Source of the DNA: Peptococcaceae bacterium UBA3937
GTDB lineage: Bacteria > Bacillota > Peptococcia > DRI-13 > DTU073
Length of the DNA stretch: 13,891 bases
Assembly: GCA_002385735.1 (NCBI GenBank)
Contig: DGEB01000049.1
Span: 1-13,891, forward strand
Direction: 5' to 3'
The notes under the pieces were generated by a model. It was not told the DNA's origin and searched no databases. It saw only the letters and a program-made list of their open reading frames with translations. The position numbers and the translations under genes were made by a program. Of this stretch, positions 6,829 to 13,584 are shown piece after piece (within the stretch, counting starts at the first letter, position 1; each line of letters opens with the position of its first letter).

Positions 6829-7686
6829 TCATGCTTCCTCCCGGATGATCACCTGGTGCGGATACGGGATTTCAATCCCTTCCCGTTCAAAGGTCTCCTT
6901 GATTCTTTTCCGCAGTTCTCGCTCAATGCCCCACTGTTCCAGGGGCGTAGTCATGGCCATAATCGTAATCACCACTTCCGATTGGCCTAAATTAGTCACT
7001 CCCAATACTCTGGGCCCCTGGGTAATTTTGTCCGCAAAATCATTGCGGACGCTTTTACAGGTGTCCTCCAAAACCTGGAGAACCCGGTTCAGGTCTTCCC
7101 GGTAACTAACCCGCACTTCCACCCAGGCCCGCAAACTACCGCGATTGTGATTGGTCACCATCGCAATGCTGCCATTGGGAATGATATGCAGTTTTCCATC
7201 CCAATCCCGGAGCTTCGTAATACGTAAACCGACCTCCTCTACAATCCCGCCGACGCCTTCCGTTTCCACATACTCTCCCACCGAAAACTGGTCTTCAAAG
7301 ATAATAAAAAAGCCCGTAATCACATCTTTGACCAGGTTTTGGGCGCCAAAGCCCACCGCCAGGCCTAAAATACCGGCGGCGGACAATACCGCGGCAATAG
7401 GCACTCCTAATTCATCGAGGACGGTAATCGCCGCTATAAAAAACAAAGCATACCTGGCCACACTCTTTAACAGTATTTTTAAAGTATCCGCTCTCCGTTC
7501 ATCCCCGGTAGTTTTTTCATGTTTGTATTTAAACTGGAAGGTCCGTTCAATCAGCATATCGGCAATCCCGATGGCAATACGCGTCACAATTAAGATGAGC
7601 AGGATTAAAACGGTCTTCTGCAGGTATATTTCCATCTGTTCCGCTGTAAGATAGGACTGTAAAGTTGACCACAACTTATTCCACAT
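6829..7686 (-). CDS. MscS-family mechanosensitive ion channel (YkuT-like)
   Basis: Small-conductance mechanosensitive channel that opens under membrane tension to release solutes on hypo-osmotic shock. The 285-residue protein has three membrane helices: about 23-45, 72-92 and the pore-lining helix near 97-130 with the Gly/Ala pattern AAGILGLAVGFGAQNLVKD. The beta domain contains the signature IIPNGSI at 168-173, and the C-terminal alpha/beta vestibule follows. The size matches the minimal MscS/YkuT class. The ATG overlaps the last 11 bases of the upstream HEAT-like gene, suggesting coupled translation. Confidence 0.93.
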   Translation of the reverse strand: MWNKLWSTLQSYLTAEQMEIYLQKTVLILLILIVTRIAIGIADMLIERTFQFKYKHEKTTGDERRADTLKILLKSVARYALFFIAAITVLDELGVPIAAVLSAAGILGLAVGFGAQNLVKDVITGFFIIFEDQFSVGEYVETEGVGGIVEEVGLRITKLRDWDGKLHIIPNGSIAMVTNHNRGSLRAWVEVRVSYREDLNRVLQVLEDTCKSVRNDFADKITQGPRVLGVTNLGQSEVVITIMAMTTPLEQWGIERELRKRIKETFEREGIEIPYPHQVIIREEA

Positions 7687-8554
7687 GTTGCTCTCCTTCC
7701 CCCGCTTTGTTCATGATTCCCCACTTCTGGACAAAGGATTCGGCCTGCTTTCTTACCCAGGGGTCCTCATCATGGACTAAGGGAATAACTTTCCCCAAGG
7801 CTTCCCCGGCCTCAAGCCTGGACAAGACTTCTAAAGCCTTGGTGCGAATTTGCCAGGCCGGGTCGTCCAGGTTTGCCGCCACCTCCGACCAAAGATCGGT
7901 ATATTGGAAAACGGCCACCGCCTGTAAAGCCGCTTTTTTCAAATTCGGGCACTCACTCACCAAAGCCGCAGGCAAAAACTGCCGGCATTTCGGATTGCGG
8001 CTTGCCGCCAACAGTTCCAGGATTTGCGCCTTGACCTCTTCCGCGGCCTCCTGATAAGCGTCCAACAGGGCATCCTGCGCCAAATAGCCCATACCCAGCA
8101 AAATCTCCCCCGCACGGGGCGCCGGCACTTCCGCCTTCAGAAACTTTTCCATCACAATCGGCACCACCAGCCGGGGCGTGTGATTCATCAAAGCACCTGC
8201 TGCCAGGATCTGGATTTGTTCATTGATATGGTTTAAGAGATTAACCAGCATCTCCACTGTTTCCCGGGAAGGAAAATAGCTCAGGCACTCGATGGCCGCC
8301 GCCATTTCTTCATGCTTTTCCAGTAAAGAAAACACCTGTCCCGGGCTTTCCGCAAAACAAAAGCGCACTAAATTACGGGCCTTCGTCTTGTCCAAAATCG
8401 GCAATAATCGTTTCGTCAAGGCCCACCGCTCCTCAAAATTGAGCTGCTGCAACATCTCTTTTAATTCCGGCGAGAGATTAACCGGGCACTGCTTAATTTC
8501 ATTTTCCACGATATGTAATTGCGGTGTTTTGGGGCGAAAAGAAAACCAAGCCAC
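7676..8554 (-). CDS. HEAT-like alpha-solenoid repeat protein, function unknown
   Basis: A 292-residue, helix-rich protein built of repeated helical pairs. The clearest HEAT-type units are near the C-terminus, with DDPAWQIRTKALEVLSRL followed by a DEDPWVRKQAESFVQKWG segment. Such solenoids are usually protein-interaction scaffolds; no catalytic motif is seen. GTG at 8554 is chosen because AGAGGAGGG lies about seven bases before it. The frame continues open to an ATG at 8665 and would add 37 residues with a short hydrophobic patch (EIFLFVLLLSHYYG), so an N-terminal membrane anchor cannot be excluded. It overlaps the start of the MscS-type gene, so the two products may act together. Confidence 0.75.
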   Translation of the reverse strand: MAWFSFRPKTPQLHIVENEIKQCPVNLSPELKEMLQQLNFEERWALTKRLLPILDKTKARNLVRFCFAESPGQVFSLLEKHEEMAAAIECLSYFPSRETVEMLVNLLNHINEQIQILAAGALMNHTPRLVVPIVMEKFLKAEVPAPRAGEILLGMGYLAQDALLDAYQEAAEEVKAQILELLAASRNPKCRQFLPAALVSECPNLKKAALQAVAVFQYTDLWSEVAANLDDPAWQIRTKALEVLSRLEAGEALGKVIPLVHDEDPWVRKQAESFVQKWGIMNKAGEGEQHVE

Positions 8555-8560
8555 TGCTAA

Positions 8561-8569
8561 CCCTCCTCT
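8561..8569 (-). promoter_or_regulatory. Shine-Dalgarno that sets the GTG start of the HEAT-like gene
   Basis: AGAGGAGGG on the minus strand, six to seven bases before GTG at 8554. It is the only strong ribosome binding site in the 120 bases after the cvpA-type gene and argues against the upstream ATG at 8665. Confidence 0.65.
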
Positions 8570-8675
8570 TTCCCCATAGTAATGAGACAATAAGAGCACA
8601 AACAAAAAGATTTCCCCCACTTTTAACGTGGCGGAACCCCCTTTTGGTGCCCCATAAAGGTTCACAAGCCATGGA

Positions 8676-9410
8676 TTATAACCACGGGACGATCAATTCC
8701 CCCATCAGGAGAGAAAAGAGCCAAGTTAAAATACGTACCAGGCCGGCTTCACCAACCGTATTCGTGATCGACACAAGCAAAGAAGGTTCCGAAAAACCGG
8801 ATAAAGCCAATACGGGGTAAAACATTCCTAAAAGGGTCGTTAAAACAAAGATCATTTTGCCAAGTCCCAGGACGATTCCGCCTACGTCATTGAGCAGATC
8901 CGACACGGACCCTTCGATACTGCCGATGAAAAAAGAGGATAAATAGTCGGCAATTTTATAGACGATAAACCACATAACCACAAAAACCAGGCTTTTATAA
9001 GCGATCTCCGACATAAATAAATTGAGCACCTGGCCTAAAGTAGTGGTGGCCGACATGGCAACTTCATCGACCATGTTTAAGATGTACTTCAGTAAGAGAA
9101 CTTTCAGGTCGATCGGAAATTCTAAATGATCGAGAAAGGTACTGATATCCGGTAAAGACAAAACCCCGATATTAATCCCACTAATTTCCTCATATATGAT
9201 AAAATTCTCGGCGAAAAACTGCTTGATTTGTTCGAAAACGGAAAAATGATCATCGATCCAGGTCGCCAGAACAGAATTATATTTAATCGCAGCAAATAAA
9301 CCTACGATGCTACTTAAAAAGCTAAAGCAACTATTGAGCAACCTTTTCTTCATCCCTTCGACAGCTGCAAAACAGATTATTGCTATTATTATTAAGTCTA
9401 TGAGGTTCAT
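8676..9410 (-). CDS. CvpA-family membrane protein
   Basis: A 244-residue membrane protein starting MNLIDLIIIAIICFAAVEGMKKRLLNS. This is the typical CvpA opening: a helix, a glycine and basic residues, then a second helix around 25-43. Further helices lie about 135-160, 172-200 and 222-242. A loop of roughly 90 residues separates the second and third helices, longer than in many CvpA proteins. In E. coli CvpA is tied to colicin V production and envelope stress; in Bacillota the role is unclear. AAGGTG precedes the ATG by about seven bases. It is 121 bases upstream of the HEAT-like gene and 142 bases downstream of the regulator gene. Confidence 0.8.
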   Translation of the reverse strand: MNLIDLIIIAIICFAAVEGMKKRLLNSCFSFLSSIVGLFAAIKYNSVLATWIDDHFSVFEQIKQFFAENFIIYEEISGINIGVLSLPDISTFLDHLEFPIDLKVLLLKYILNMVDEVAMSATTTLGQVLNLFMSEIAYKSLVFVVMWFIVYKIADYLSSFFIGSIEGSVSDLLNDVGGIVLGLGKMIFVLTTLLGMFYPVLALSGFSEPSLLVSITNTVGEAGLVRILTWLFSLLMGELIVPWL

Positions 9411-9503
9411 CTTGTTTCACCTTCCCTATTCTTTAAGATTCGCCGCTGTCGTGCCTTTTCCTTCAGGTAAGGCCAAACGAATTCAAAAAACACTGAAGAG
9501 TAT

Positions 9504-9537
9504 AAAAACAAAAAATAAAGAATCCTCTCCGCGAGGG
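9504..9537 (-). terminator. Candidate terminator after the BusR-like gene
   Basis: On the minus strand a short stem CCTC/GAGG with a GCGGA loop is followed by the T-rich run ATTCTTTATTTTTTGTTTTT. The stem is only four base pairs, so efficiency is doubtful, but the U-rich tract is strong and the position downstream of the regulator gene is apt. Confidence 0.35.
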
Positions 9538-9541
9538 AAGT

Positions 9542-9576
9542 GAACAACCCCTTTATTTAAATTTCTTGGGTTGTTC
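9542..9576. repeat. 9-bp inverted repeat across the stop codon of the BusR-like gene
   Basis: GAACAACCC (9542-9550) and GGGTTGTTC (9568-9576) are perfect inverted copies around a 17-base AT-rich centre that includes the stop codon at 9553. It may fold in the mRNA next to the T-rich tract or act as a protein-binding dyad. No known operator is recognised. Confidence 0.5.
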
Positions 9577-10197
9577 CTTGATTAATTTTTTCAATCTCTC
9601 TCTGGAAACACGTGTCCCTACGATGTTTAAAACATCATTGCCCTTTAATTCGGTGTTGGCGTCCGGAGAATAGATGTCTTGCCCTTCCCGATTAATATTA
9701 ACAATGGTGGTTCCCGTCAAATGACGAAAATCGATATCGGCAATGGTGTGTCCCACCATCCAGGACTCCGGAGGCAGAACAACTTCCTCGATTTGCTGTA
9801 AAATAGAGGTTTTCTGAAAGGAATACTCTAAAAGCTTCGCCAGCTCTTTATCCAATTGACTGTCCAACTCATTACGCTTGGTCATTAAGTCGGTCACTTT
9901 GTTTCTAAGCTTGATGATTTCCTGCCTGTCATTATATTCTTCCAAATACTCTTTCGCAAGTTGGCTGGATTTAATGATAATCCCACTTCCCGTAATCGCT
10001 TCGACAACGCCAATGTTCTGCAAAAGAGCGATACTGCGCCTGATGGTTTCGGGAGAGACGTTATAAGTTCCGGCCAAGAGAGAACGTCCTGATAATTTTT
10101 GTCCTTCCTGATATTCCCCATGCACGATTTTTTGTGCAATGTCAATCGCGATATGTTCATATCGCGCCTGGCCTGGCTCCATACGCGGTTGCACCAT
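9553..10197 (-). CDS. GntR-family regulator with RCK_C (TrkA_C) domain, BusR-like c-di-AMP sensor
   Basis: DNA-binding regulator of 214 residues. Residues about 11-76 form a GntR winged helix (ARYEHIAIDIAQKIVHGEY, then VSPETIRRSIALLQNIGVV). About 80-125 is a charged coiled coil. About 132-208 is an RCK_C/TrkA_C domain with GTTIVNINREGQDIYSP and LKGNDVLNIVG. This architecture matches BusR of Lactococcus and Streptococcus, where c-di-AMP binds RCK_C and increases repression of osmolyte transport genes. The start ATG at 10197 has GGAGGG at 10203-10208; an in-frame ATG at 10254 lies within the promoter and is rejected. It has its own promoter. The target genes here are unknown, and c-di-AMP binding is inferred from the fold. 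Confidence 0.87.
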   Translation of the reverse strand: MVQPRMEPGQARYEHIAIDIAQKIVHGEYQEGQKLSGRSLLAGTYNVSPETIRRSIALLQNIGVVEAITGSGIIIKSSQLAKEYLEEYNDRQEIIKLRNKVTDLMTKRNELDSQLDKELAKLLEYSFQKTSILQQIEEVVLPPESWMVGHTIADIDFRHLTGTTIVNINREGQDIYSPDANTELKGNDVLNIVGTRVSRERLKKLIKEQPKKFK

Positions 10198-10225
10198 TAA
10201 TTCCCTCCAATTGATCTTCGTTCCC

Positions 10226-10254
10226 ATTTTAACAAATCTCTGCAAGACAAGCAA
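10226..10254 (-). promoter_or_regulatory. Promoter of the BusR-like gene
   Basis: Minus strand: -35 TTGCTT (10249-10254), a 17-base spacer, and -10 TAAAAT (10226-10231) preceded by an extended-10 TG. The predicted start lies about 20 bases before the ATG at 10197. It sits in the 69-base gap after the Ig-repeat gene, so the regulator need not depend on read-through. Confidence 0.6.
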
Positions 10255-10266
10255 AGCTTTTTTCTT

Positions 10267-12222
10267 TTATTTTTTACTTATTTGTGCTTCATTTCCCCCA
10301 TAAGAAGCCGAAATGGTCACGGGACCAAAGCCGTTCACAAACATAACCACCCCGTCTTTACTTACCACCGCCACATTTTTATTACTAGTATTCCAAACCA
10401 CTTCTTTTGTTACATCTTTTATTAGCCCGTTACTGAATTGGGCCACAGCTTTGAGGGGATTGGCTCCCTGCTCCAGATTGCCTTCGATTTTTAATTCGAC
10501 GACCCGGGGCAGTAAATCCTCCGGACTGACCTCCACTTCCAAAAAAGTCCGCAAACCAAAGCCTTGGGCGGTAACCAGCGTTTTACCGATCCTGCCCGTA
10601 AAAGTCAGCCGCCCGTTTTTGACCGTGGCCACCCCCGGCTGGCTGGAATGCCAGTTTACCTGGGAAGTAACATTTTGCAGGCTTCCGTCGCCGCGTACGC
10701 CCAGGGCGGTTAATTGCACGGGACTGAAGCTAAAGGGCAGCTGGTGCTCTTTAAGCAGCAAGGAATAGATCCTGCCGTCATTGACACCCGGCAAAATCCT
10801 GCTGGAGCCGGAAATCTTCGCGCTGATTCCTTGAAAACCGGCTACCAACTCCACATTTCCGGGATTAGCCGCCAGATAAACCTTGTTCTGGAAAACGGCC
10901 GCCGTTTCCGGCGTCAAGCTGGTCCAGGTCACGTGTTCCGTCACGTCGCGCCGTTCGCCGTTGTGATAAATACACGTCACGGTCGGGTGGTAAATCCCGT
11001 CGCCGGAATAGAAATTAACCGGATTCTGATGGATAAACAATTTTTTAGGAATGGGTTTTTCGTGAGCAGGGATTTCCACAGTGAGCGAGTCCTCCACTGT
11101 CGTCCCTTCGCTTCCCTCTCCGGAAACAGTGATGGTTAAGGTCCCCGCTTTGCCGGTAAGCTTCAATTGCCCGTCCTCCGTGATGGTCGCCAGCCCCTCG
11201 TCGCTTACCGACCAATTCAGACCGCTGCTCCGGATGATTTTCGTGCCGTCATTGTATGTAGCCGTAGCCGATAAGGGGATATAAATGTCCGCCCACAGCG
11301 GGGTATATTGCAAGCTTTGATTGATAGCCAGTTTGGTGAGAAACTTGTTCACCGTCACCAGCTTTTCATATTTATAACCGCCGTAAGAAACCGCAATGGT
11401 GGTAAAGCCGGCTTTCCCGGTAAAAGTTAATTCCCCGCTCTTGCTAATCGTGGCCACTTCCGGATTGCTGGAAGACCAGTCGGCCGCGTCGTTGGGGATG
11501 GTCTCTTCCGAATCGTCGGTCATCACCACAACAAGGGTCAGTTGCTGGGGTTCGGAGGAATAGACAATGTCCTCCTTAATCTTGATGCCTTTACGCTTCG
11601 CCTTCTTTTGCTCCTTGCTGTCCAGATCCACTTTTTCGGAAACGTTATCTTCCAGGTCACCGACAATCGCCCGGATGGTAACCCGGCCTTCCTCCCCCGT
11701 AAAGGTCACCACACCCTGGCTGTTCACCCAGGCCACCCAGGGATTGGTGCTGGTCCAGATGATATCATCCTCCGGCCCCAAATACCGTTCCGTCCCGTCG
11801 CTGAATTTCCCTTTAGCCAGCAGGCGATAGGGATTGGGGCTATAGACCAGATCCGTTTCGATTTCCACTTTTCTCACCCAGGGCTTCACAAAGACCGTTT
11901 TCGAGCCGCTGGCCGACCCCTTTTGTACGGTAATGGTAACCGAACCGCCTTTGCCAGTAAAGCGAAGCTCCCCGTTACTGCTTACCGTGGCAATAGAAGG
12001 GGCTGAGCTTTTCCAAACAAGACCGGTTTTTATTTGCTGTTTGATGCCGCTTTCCATGATTCCGGTTACCGTCAACCGGATTTCTCCTTGCCCCGGAGTC
12101 AACTCCTCATTAATCTGTAAAACCAAAAGGCTGTCCGCCCGCGCCAGGTCAGGCGAGAGACCAAAAGAGAAAAAGAGCGTTAACACGAGCAACAAAAGAC
12201 AACAAAGACTTTTTTTCATCAT
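10267..12222 (-). CDS. Secreted protein with seven bacterial Ig-like (BIg_2) repeats
   Basis: A 651-residue exported protein. The N-terminus MMKKSLCCLLLLVLTLFFSF is a signal peptide, with probable cleavage after ARA near residue 29. The rest is seven tandem Ig-like group 2 units of roughly 80-100 residues. Each holds a core W-x-S/T-S segment, an ATV strand, and a LTFTGKxG turn followed by a TITV strand (for example WKSSAPSIATVSSNGELRFT, then GELTFTGKAGFTTI). The fifth unit is degenerate at the turn. No LPXTG, SLH or other anchor is visible at the C-terminus, which ends just after the seventh unit. Such repeats occur in surface and adhesion proteins; the ligand is unknown. ATG at 12222 follows AGGTGAG at good spacing. 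An ATG at 12258 is less likely. Confidence 0.88.
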   Translation of the reverse strand: MMKKSLCCLLLLVLTLFFSFGLSPDLARADSLLVLQINEELTPGQGEIRLTVTGIMESGIKQQIKTGLVWKSSAPSIATVSSNGELRFTGKGGSVTITVQKGSASGSKTVFVKPWVRKVEIETDLVYSPNPYRLLAKGKFSDGTERYLGPEDDIIWTSTNPWVAWVNSQGVVTFTGEEGRVTIRAIVGDLEDNVSEKVDLDSKEQKKAKRKGIKIKEDIVYSSEPQQLTLVVVMTDDSEETIPNDAADWSSSNPEVATISKSGELTFTGKAGFTTIAVSYGGYKYEKLVTVNKFLTKLAINQSLQYTPLWADIYIPLSATATYNDGTKIIRSSGLNWSVSDEGLATITEDGQLKLTGKAGTLTITVSGEGSEGTTVEDSLTVEIPAHEKPIPKKLFIHQNPVNFYSGDGIYHPTVTCIYHNGERRDVTEHVTWTSLTPETAAVFQNKVYLAANPGNVELVAGFQGISAKISGSSRILPGVNDGRIYSLLLKEHQLPFSFSPVQLTALGVRGDGSLQNVTSQVNWHSSQPGVATVKNGRLTFTGRIGKTLVTAQGFGLRTFLEVEVSPEDLLPRVVELKIEGNLEQGANPLKAVAQFSNGLIKDVTKEVVWNTSNKNVAVVSKDGVVMFVNGFGPVTISASYGGNEAQISKK

Positions 12223-12261
12223 TATTTTTCTCACCTGCCTGCATCGTTTTGGGGACAACCA

Positions 12262-12281
12262 TAATTATATTTTAATTATAT
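12262..12281. repeat. Tandem 9-base direct repeat in the AT-rich divergent region
   Basis: TAATTATAT occurs at 12262-12270 and 12273-12281, 11 bases apart (one helical turn), inside a very AT-rich stretch upstream of the Ig-repeat gene. Several TATAAT-like hexamers occur here on the minus strand, but no convincing -35 was found, so the promoter of the Ig-repeat gene is probably in this region but not pinned down. Confidence 0.5.
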
Positions 12282-12286
12282 ATTAT

Positions 12287-12320
12287 TTCGGTATTATTTC
12301 CATAATAATTAATACCCGAA
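12287..12320. repeat. Imperfect 10-bp inverted repeat, candidate operator
   Basis: TTCGGTATTA (12287-12296) and TAATACCCGAA (12310-12320) are inverted copies with one extra base in the right arm. The 13-base spacer itself contains part of a nested ATTAT/ATAAT dyad. It lies between the divergently transcribed Ig-repeat and alr genes, where a shared regulator could bind. Confidence 0.5.
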
Positions 12321-12326
12321 CTTTTC

Positions 12327-12336
12327 TTCCGCGGAA
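12327..12336. repeat. Perfect 10-bp palindrome TTCCGCGGAA
   Basis: A GC-centred palindrome in an otherwise AT-rich spacer, seven bases from the larger dyad and about 40 bases before the predicted -10 of alr. It is a possible protein-binding site. Confidence 0.4.
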
Positions 12337-12375
12337 AAAGGCCGGCAATCCAAATGCTCCCTGGTGGCGGATTTG

Positions 12376-12384
12376 TGGTAAAAT
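12376..12384 (+). promoter_or_regulatory. Extended -10 promoter for alr
   Basis: TGGTAAAAT on the plus strand is an extended -10 (TG, one base, TAAAAT). No good -35 is present 17 bases upstream, which is tolerated by extended -10 promoters. Predicted start near 12391, about 25 bases before the alr ATG. Confidence 0.5.
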
Positions 12385-12416
12385 AGAAGAATACAAATAC
12401 GAAGAGGGGCATGGGT

Positions 12417-13529
12417 ATGAATAAGCTATGGGGCGCCGTAATGGAAATCAATCTCGAGCGTATCATTAATAACATTAAAGCCATTCAACAATTTGTCGGA
12501 TCCGAAGTAGAGGTTATCCCGATTATTAAGGATAACGGCTATGGGACCAAGCTCAACAACCGCCTGGAGGTTTTTCAAAAAACCAACATCAAAATGGTGG
12601 GCGTGGCCATCGTCGATGAAGGGATCTACTTAAGAGAACGGGGCTATGACGGGGAAATTTTCATCCTGAATCAGCCGCTGATCGCCGAAATCCCCGCCAT
12701 CGCCAAATACAATCTAACCGCCGGCATTGGCGCGATCAGTTTTCTAAGTAAACTGGGCCGGTACCCGGACCTCACTTTTCGAATCCACATGGAAATCGGC
12801 TCCGGGATGGGCCGGACCGGGATCAACCCCAACCGGGCCCTGGAATATTTGCAGGAGGCTGAAAAATACCCCAACATTATCATCGAGGGCATTTACACCC
12901 ATTTTTCCTCCAGCGATTGTGACGCGGAATACACGCAGGCCCAAATCAGGTCTTTTAACCGGGCCCTGGAAACGGCGCAGGCCCATTTACCCAATTTAAA
13001 GTACATTCATTGCTGCAATTCGGCCGGCCTGGTTAATTTCCCGGAGGCGCACTTTAATGCGGTAAGGCCGGGCCTGTTGATTTACGGCTATTATCCTTCC
13101 GAGGATTTAAAAAATAAAATTACGGTCAAACCCAGTATCAAATTAAAATCAAAGATTTCCTTCATCAAAGAAGTAAACCCCGGTACCAGTATCAGTTACG
13201 GCCGGAGCTTTATAACCCAAAGAAAAACCACGGTGGCCACCGTCCCTTTAGGCTATGCCGACGGGATCCGGAGGGCTTTGTCCAACCGGGGGCAGGTGGT
13301 TATCAACGGGCAACTGGCTCCCATTATCGGAAAGGTCTGCATGGATTGTTTTATGGTGGATGTCACGGATTTGCCAGACGTTAAAGTAGAGGACGACGTT
13401 TATATCTGGGACAACGAGAAAATCACCGTGGAGGACATTGCGACCATCTACGATACCATTAACTACGAGGTCATCTCCACCATTTCGGAAAGAGTGGTGC
13501 GGGAATTTATCCCGGCCACAAATACCTAG
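12417..13529 (+). CDS. alr: Alanine racemase (PLP-dependent, fold type III)
   Basis: Interconverts L- and D-alanine for peptidoglycan synthesis in the cytoplasm. From ATG at 12417 it has 370 residues, the usual length. The N-terminal TIM barrel carries the PLP lysine K38 in IIKDNGYG, Y42, R133 (GMGRTG) and H162. R217 lies in VRPG, and the catalytic tyrosine Y261 in SISYGRSF opens the C-terminal beta domain, followed by GYADG and GKVCMDCFMVDVT. The residues around the lysine (KDNGYGTK rather than the usual KANAYGHG) and EIGSGMGRTG (rather than DTGMGRxG) are atypical, so a racemase of other amino acids is possible. An ATG at 12411 is too close to the GAGGGG Shine-Dalgarno. It is the only plus-strand gene, divergent from the Ig-repeat gene. 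Confidence 0.92.
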   Translation: MNKLWGAVMEINLERIINNIKAIQQFVGSEVEVIPIIKDNGYGTKLNNRLEVFQKTNIKMVGVAIVDEGIYLRERGYDGEIFILNQPLIAEIPAIAKYNLTAGIGAISFLSKLGRYPDLTFRIHMEIGSGMGRTGINPNRALEYLQEAEKYPNIIIEGIYTHFSSSDCDAEYTQAQIRSFNRALETAQAHLPNLKYIHCCNSAGLVNFPEAHFNAVRPGLLIYGYYPSEDLKNKITVKPSIKLKSKISFIKEVNPGTSISYGRSFITQRKTTVATVPLGYADGIRRALSNRGQVVINGQLAPIIGKVCMDCFMVDVTDLPDVKVEDDVYIWDNEKITVEDIATIYDTINYEVISTISERVVREFIPATNT

Positions 13530-13538
13530 CAGTAAAAA

Positions 13539-13584
13539 GCTCCGGCATCAAGTCCGAATAGGACCTGTACCGGAGCGATTTTTT
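13539..13584 (+). terminator. Intrinsic terminator of alr
   Basis: Ten bases after the alr stop lies a two-tier hairpin: outer stem GCTCCGG/CCGGAGC (13539-13545 and 13570-13576) and inner stem GTCC/GGAC with a five-base loop. A TTTTTT run follows at 13579-13584. Confidence 0.85.

Noticed and set aside
7151..7654. Plus-strand open frame of 167 codons opposite the MscS-type gene
   Set aside because: Antisense shadow of a well-supported gene; low-complexity translation without family features or Shine-Dalgarno.
8570..8605. TTGTTT/TACTAT promoter-like pair upstream of the HEAT-like gene
   Set aside because: The -10 would lie almost on the Shine-Dalgarno, leaving no room for a leader that contains it.
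11542..12006. Plus-strand open frame of 154 codons opposite the Ig-repeat gene
   Set aside because: Antisense shadow produced by the repeated codon pattern of the Ig units; no signal, domain or ribosome binding site.
10300..12100. Regularly spaced similar segments that might suggest a CRISPR-like or DNA repeat array
   Set aside because: They are coding repeats of Ig-like domains (LTFTGKxG turns) with 80-100-residue periodicity and divergent DNA, not short identical repeats with spacers.
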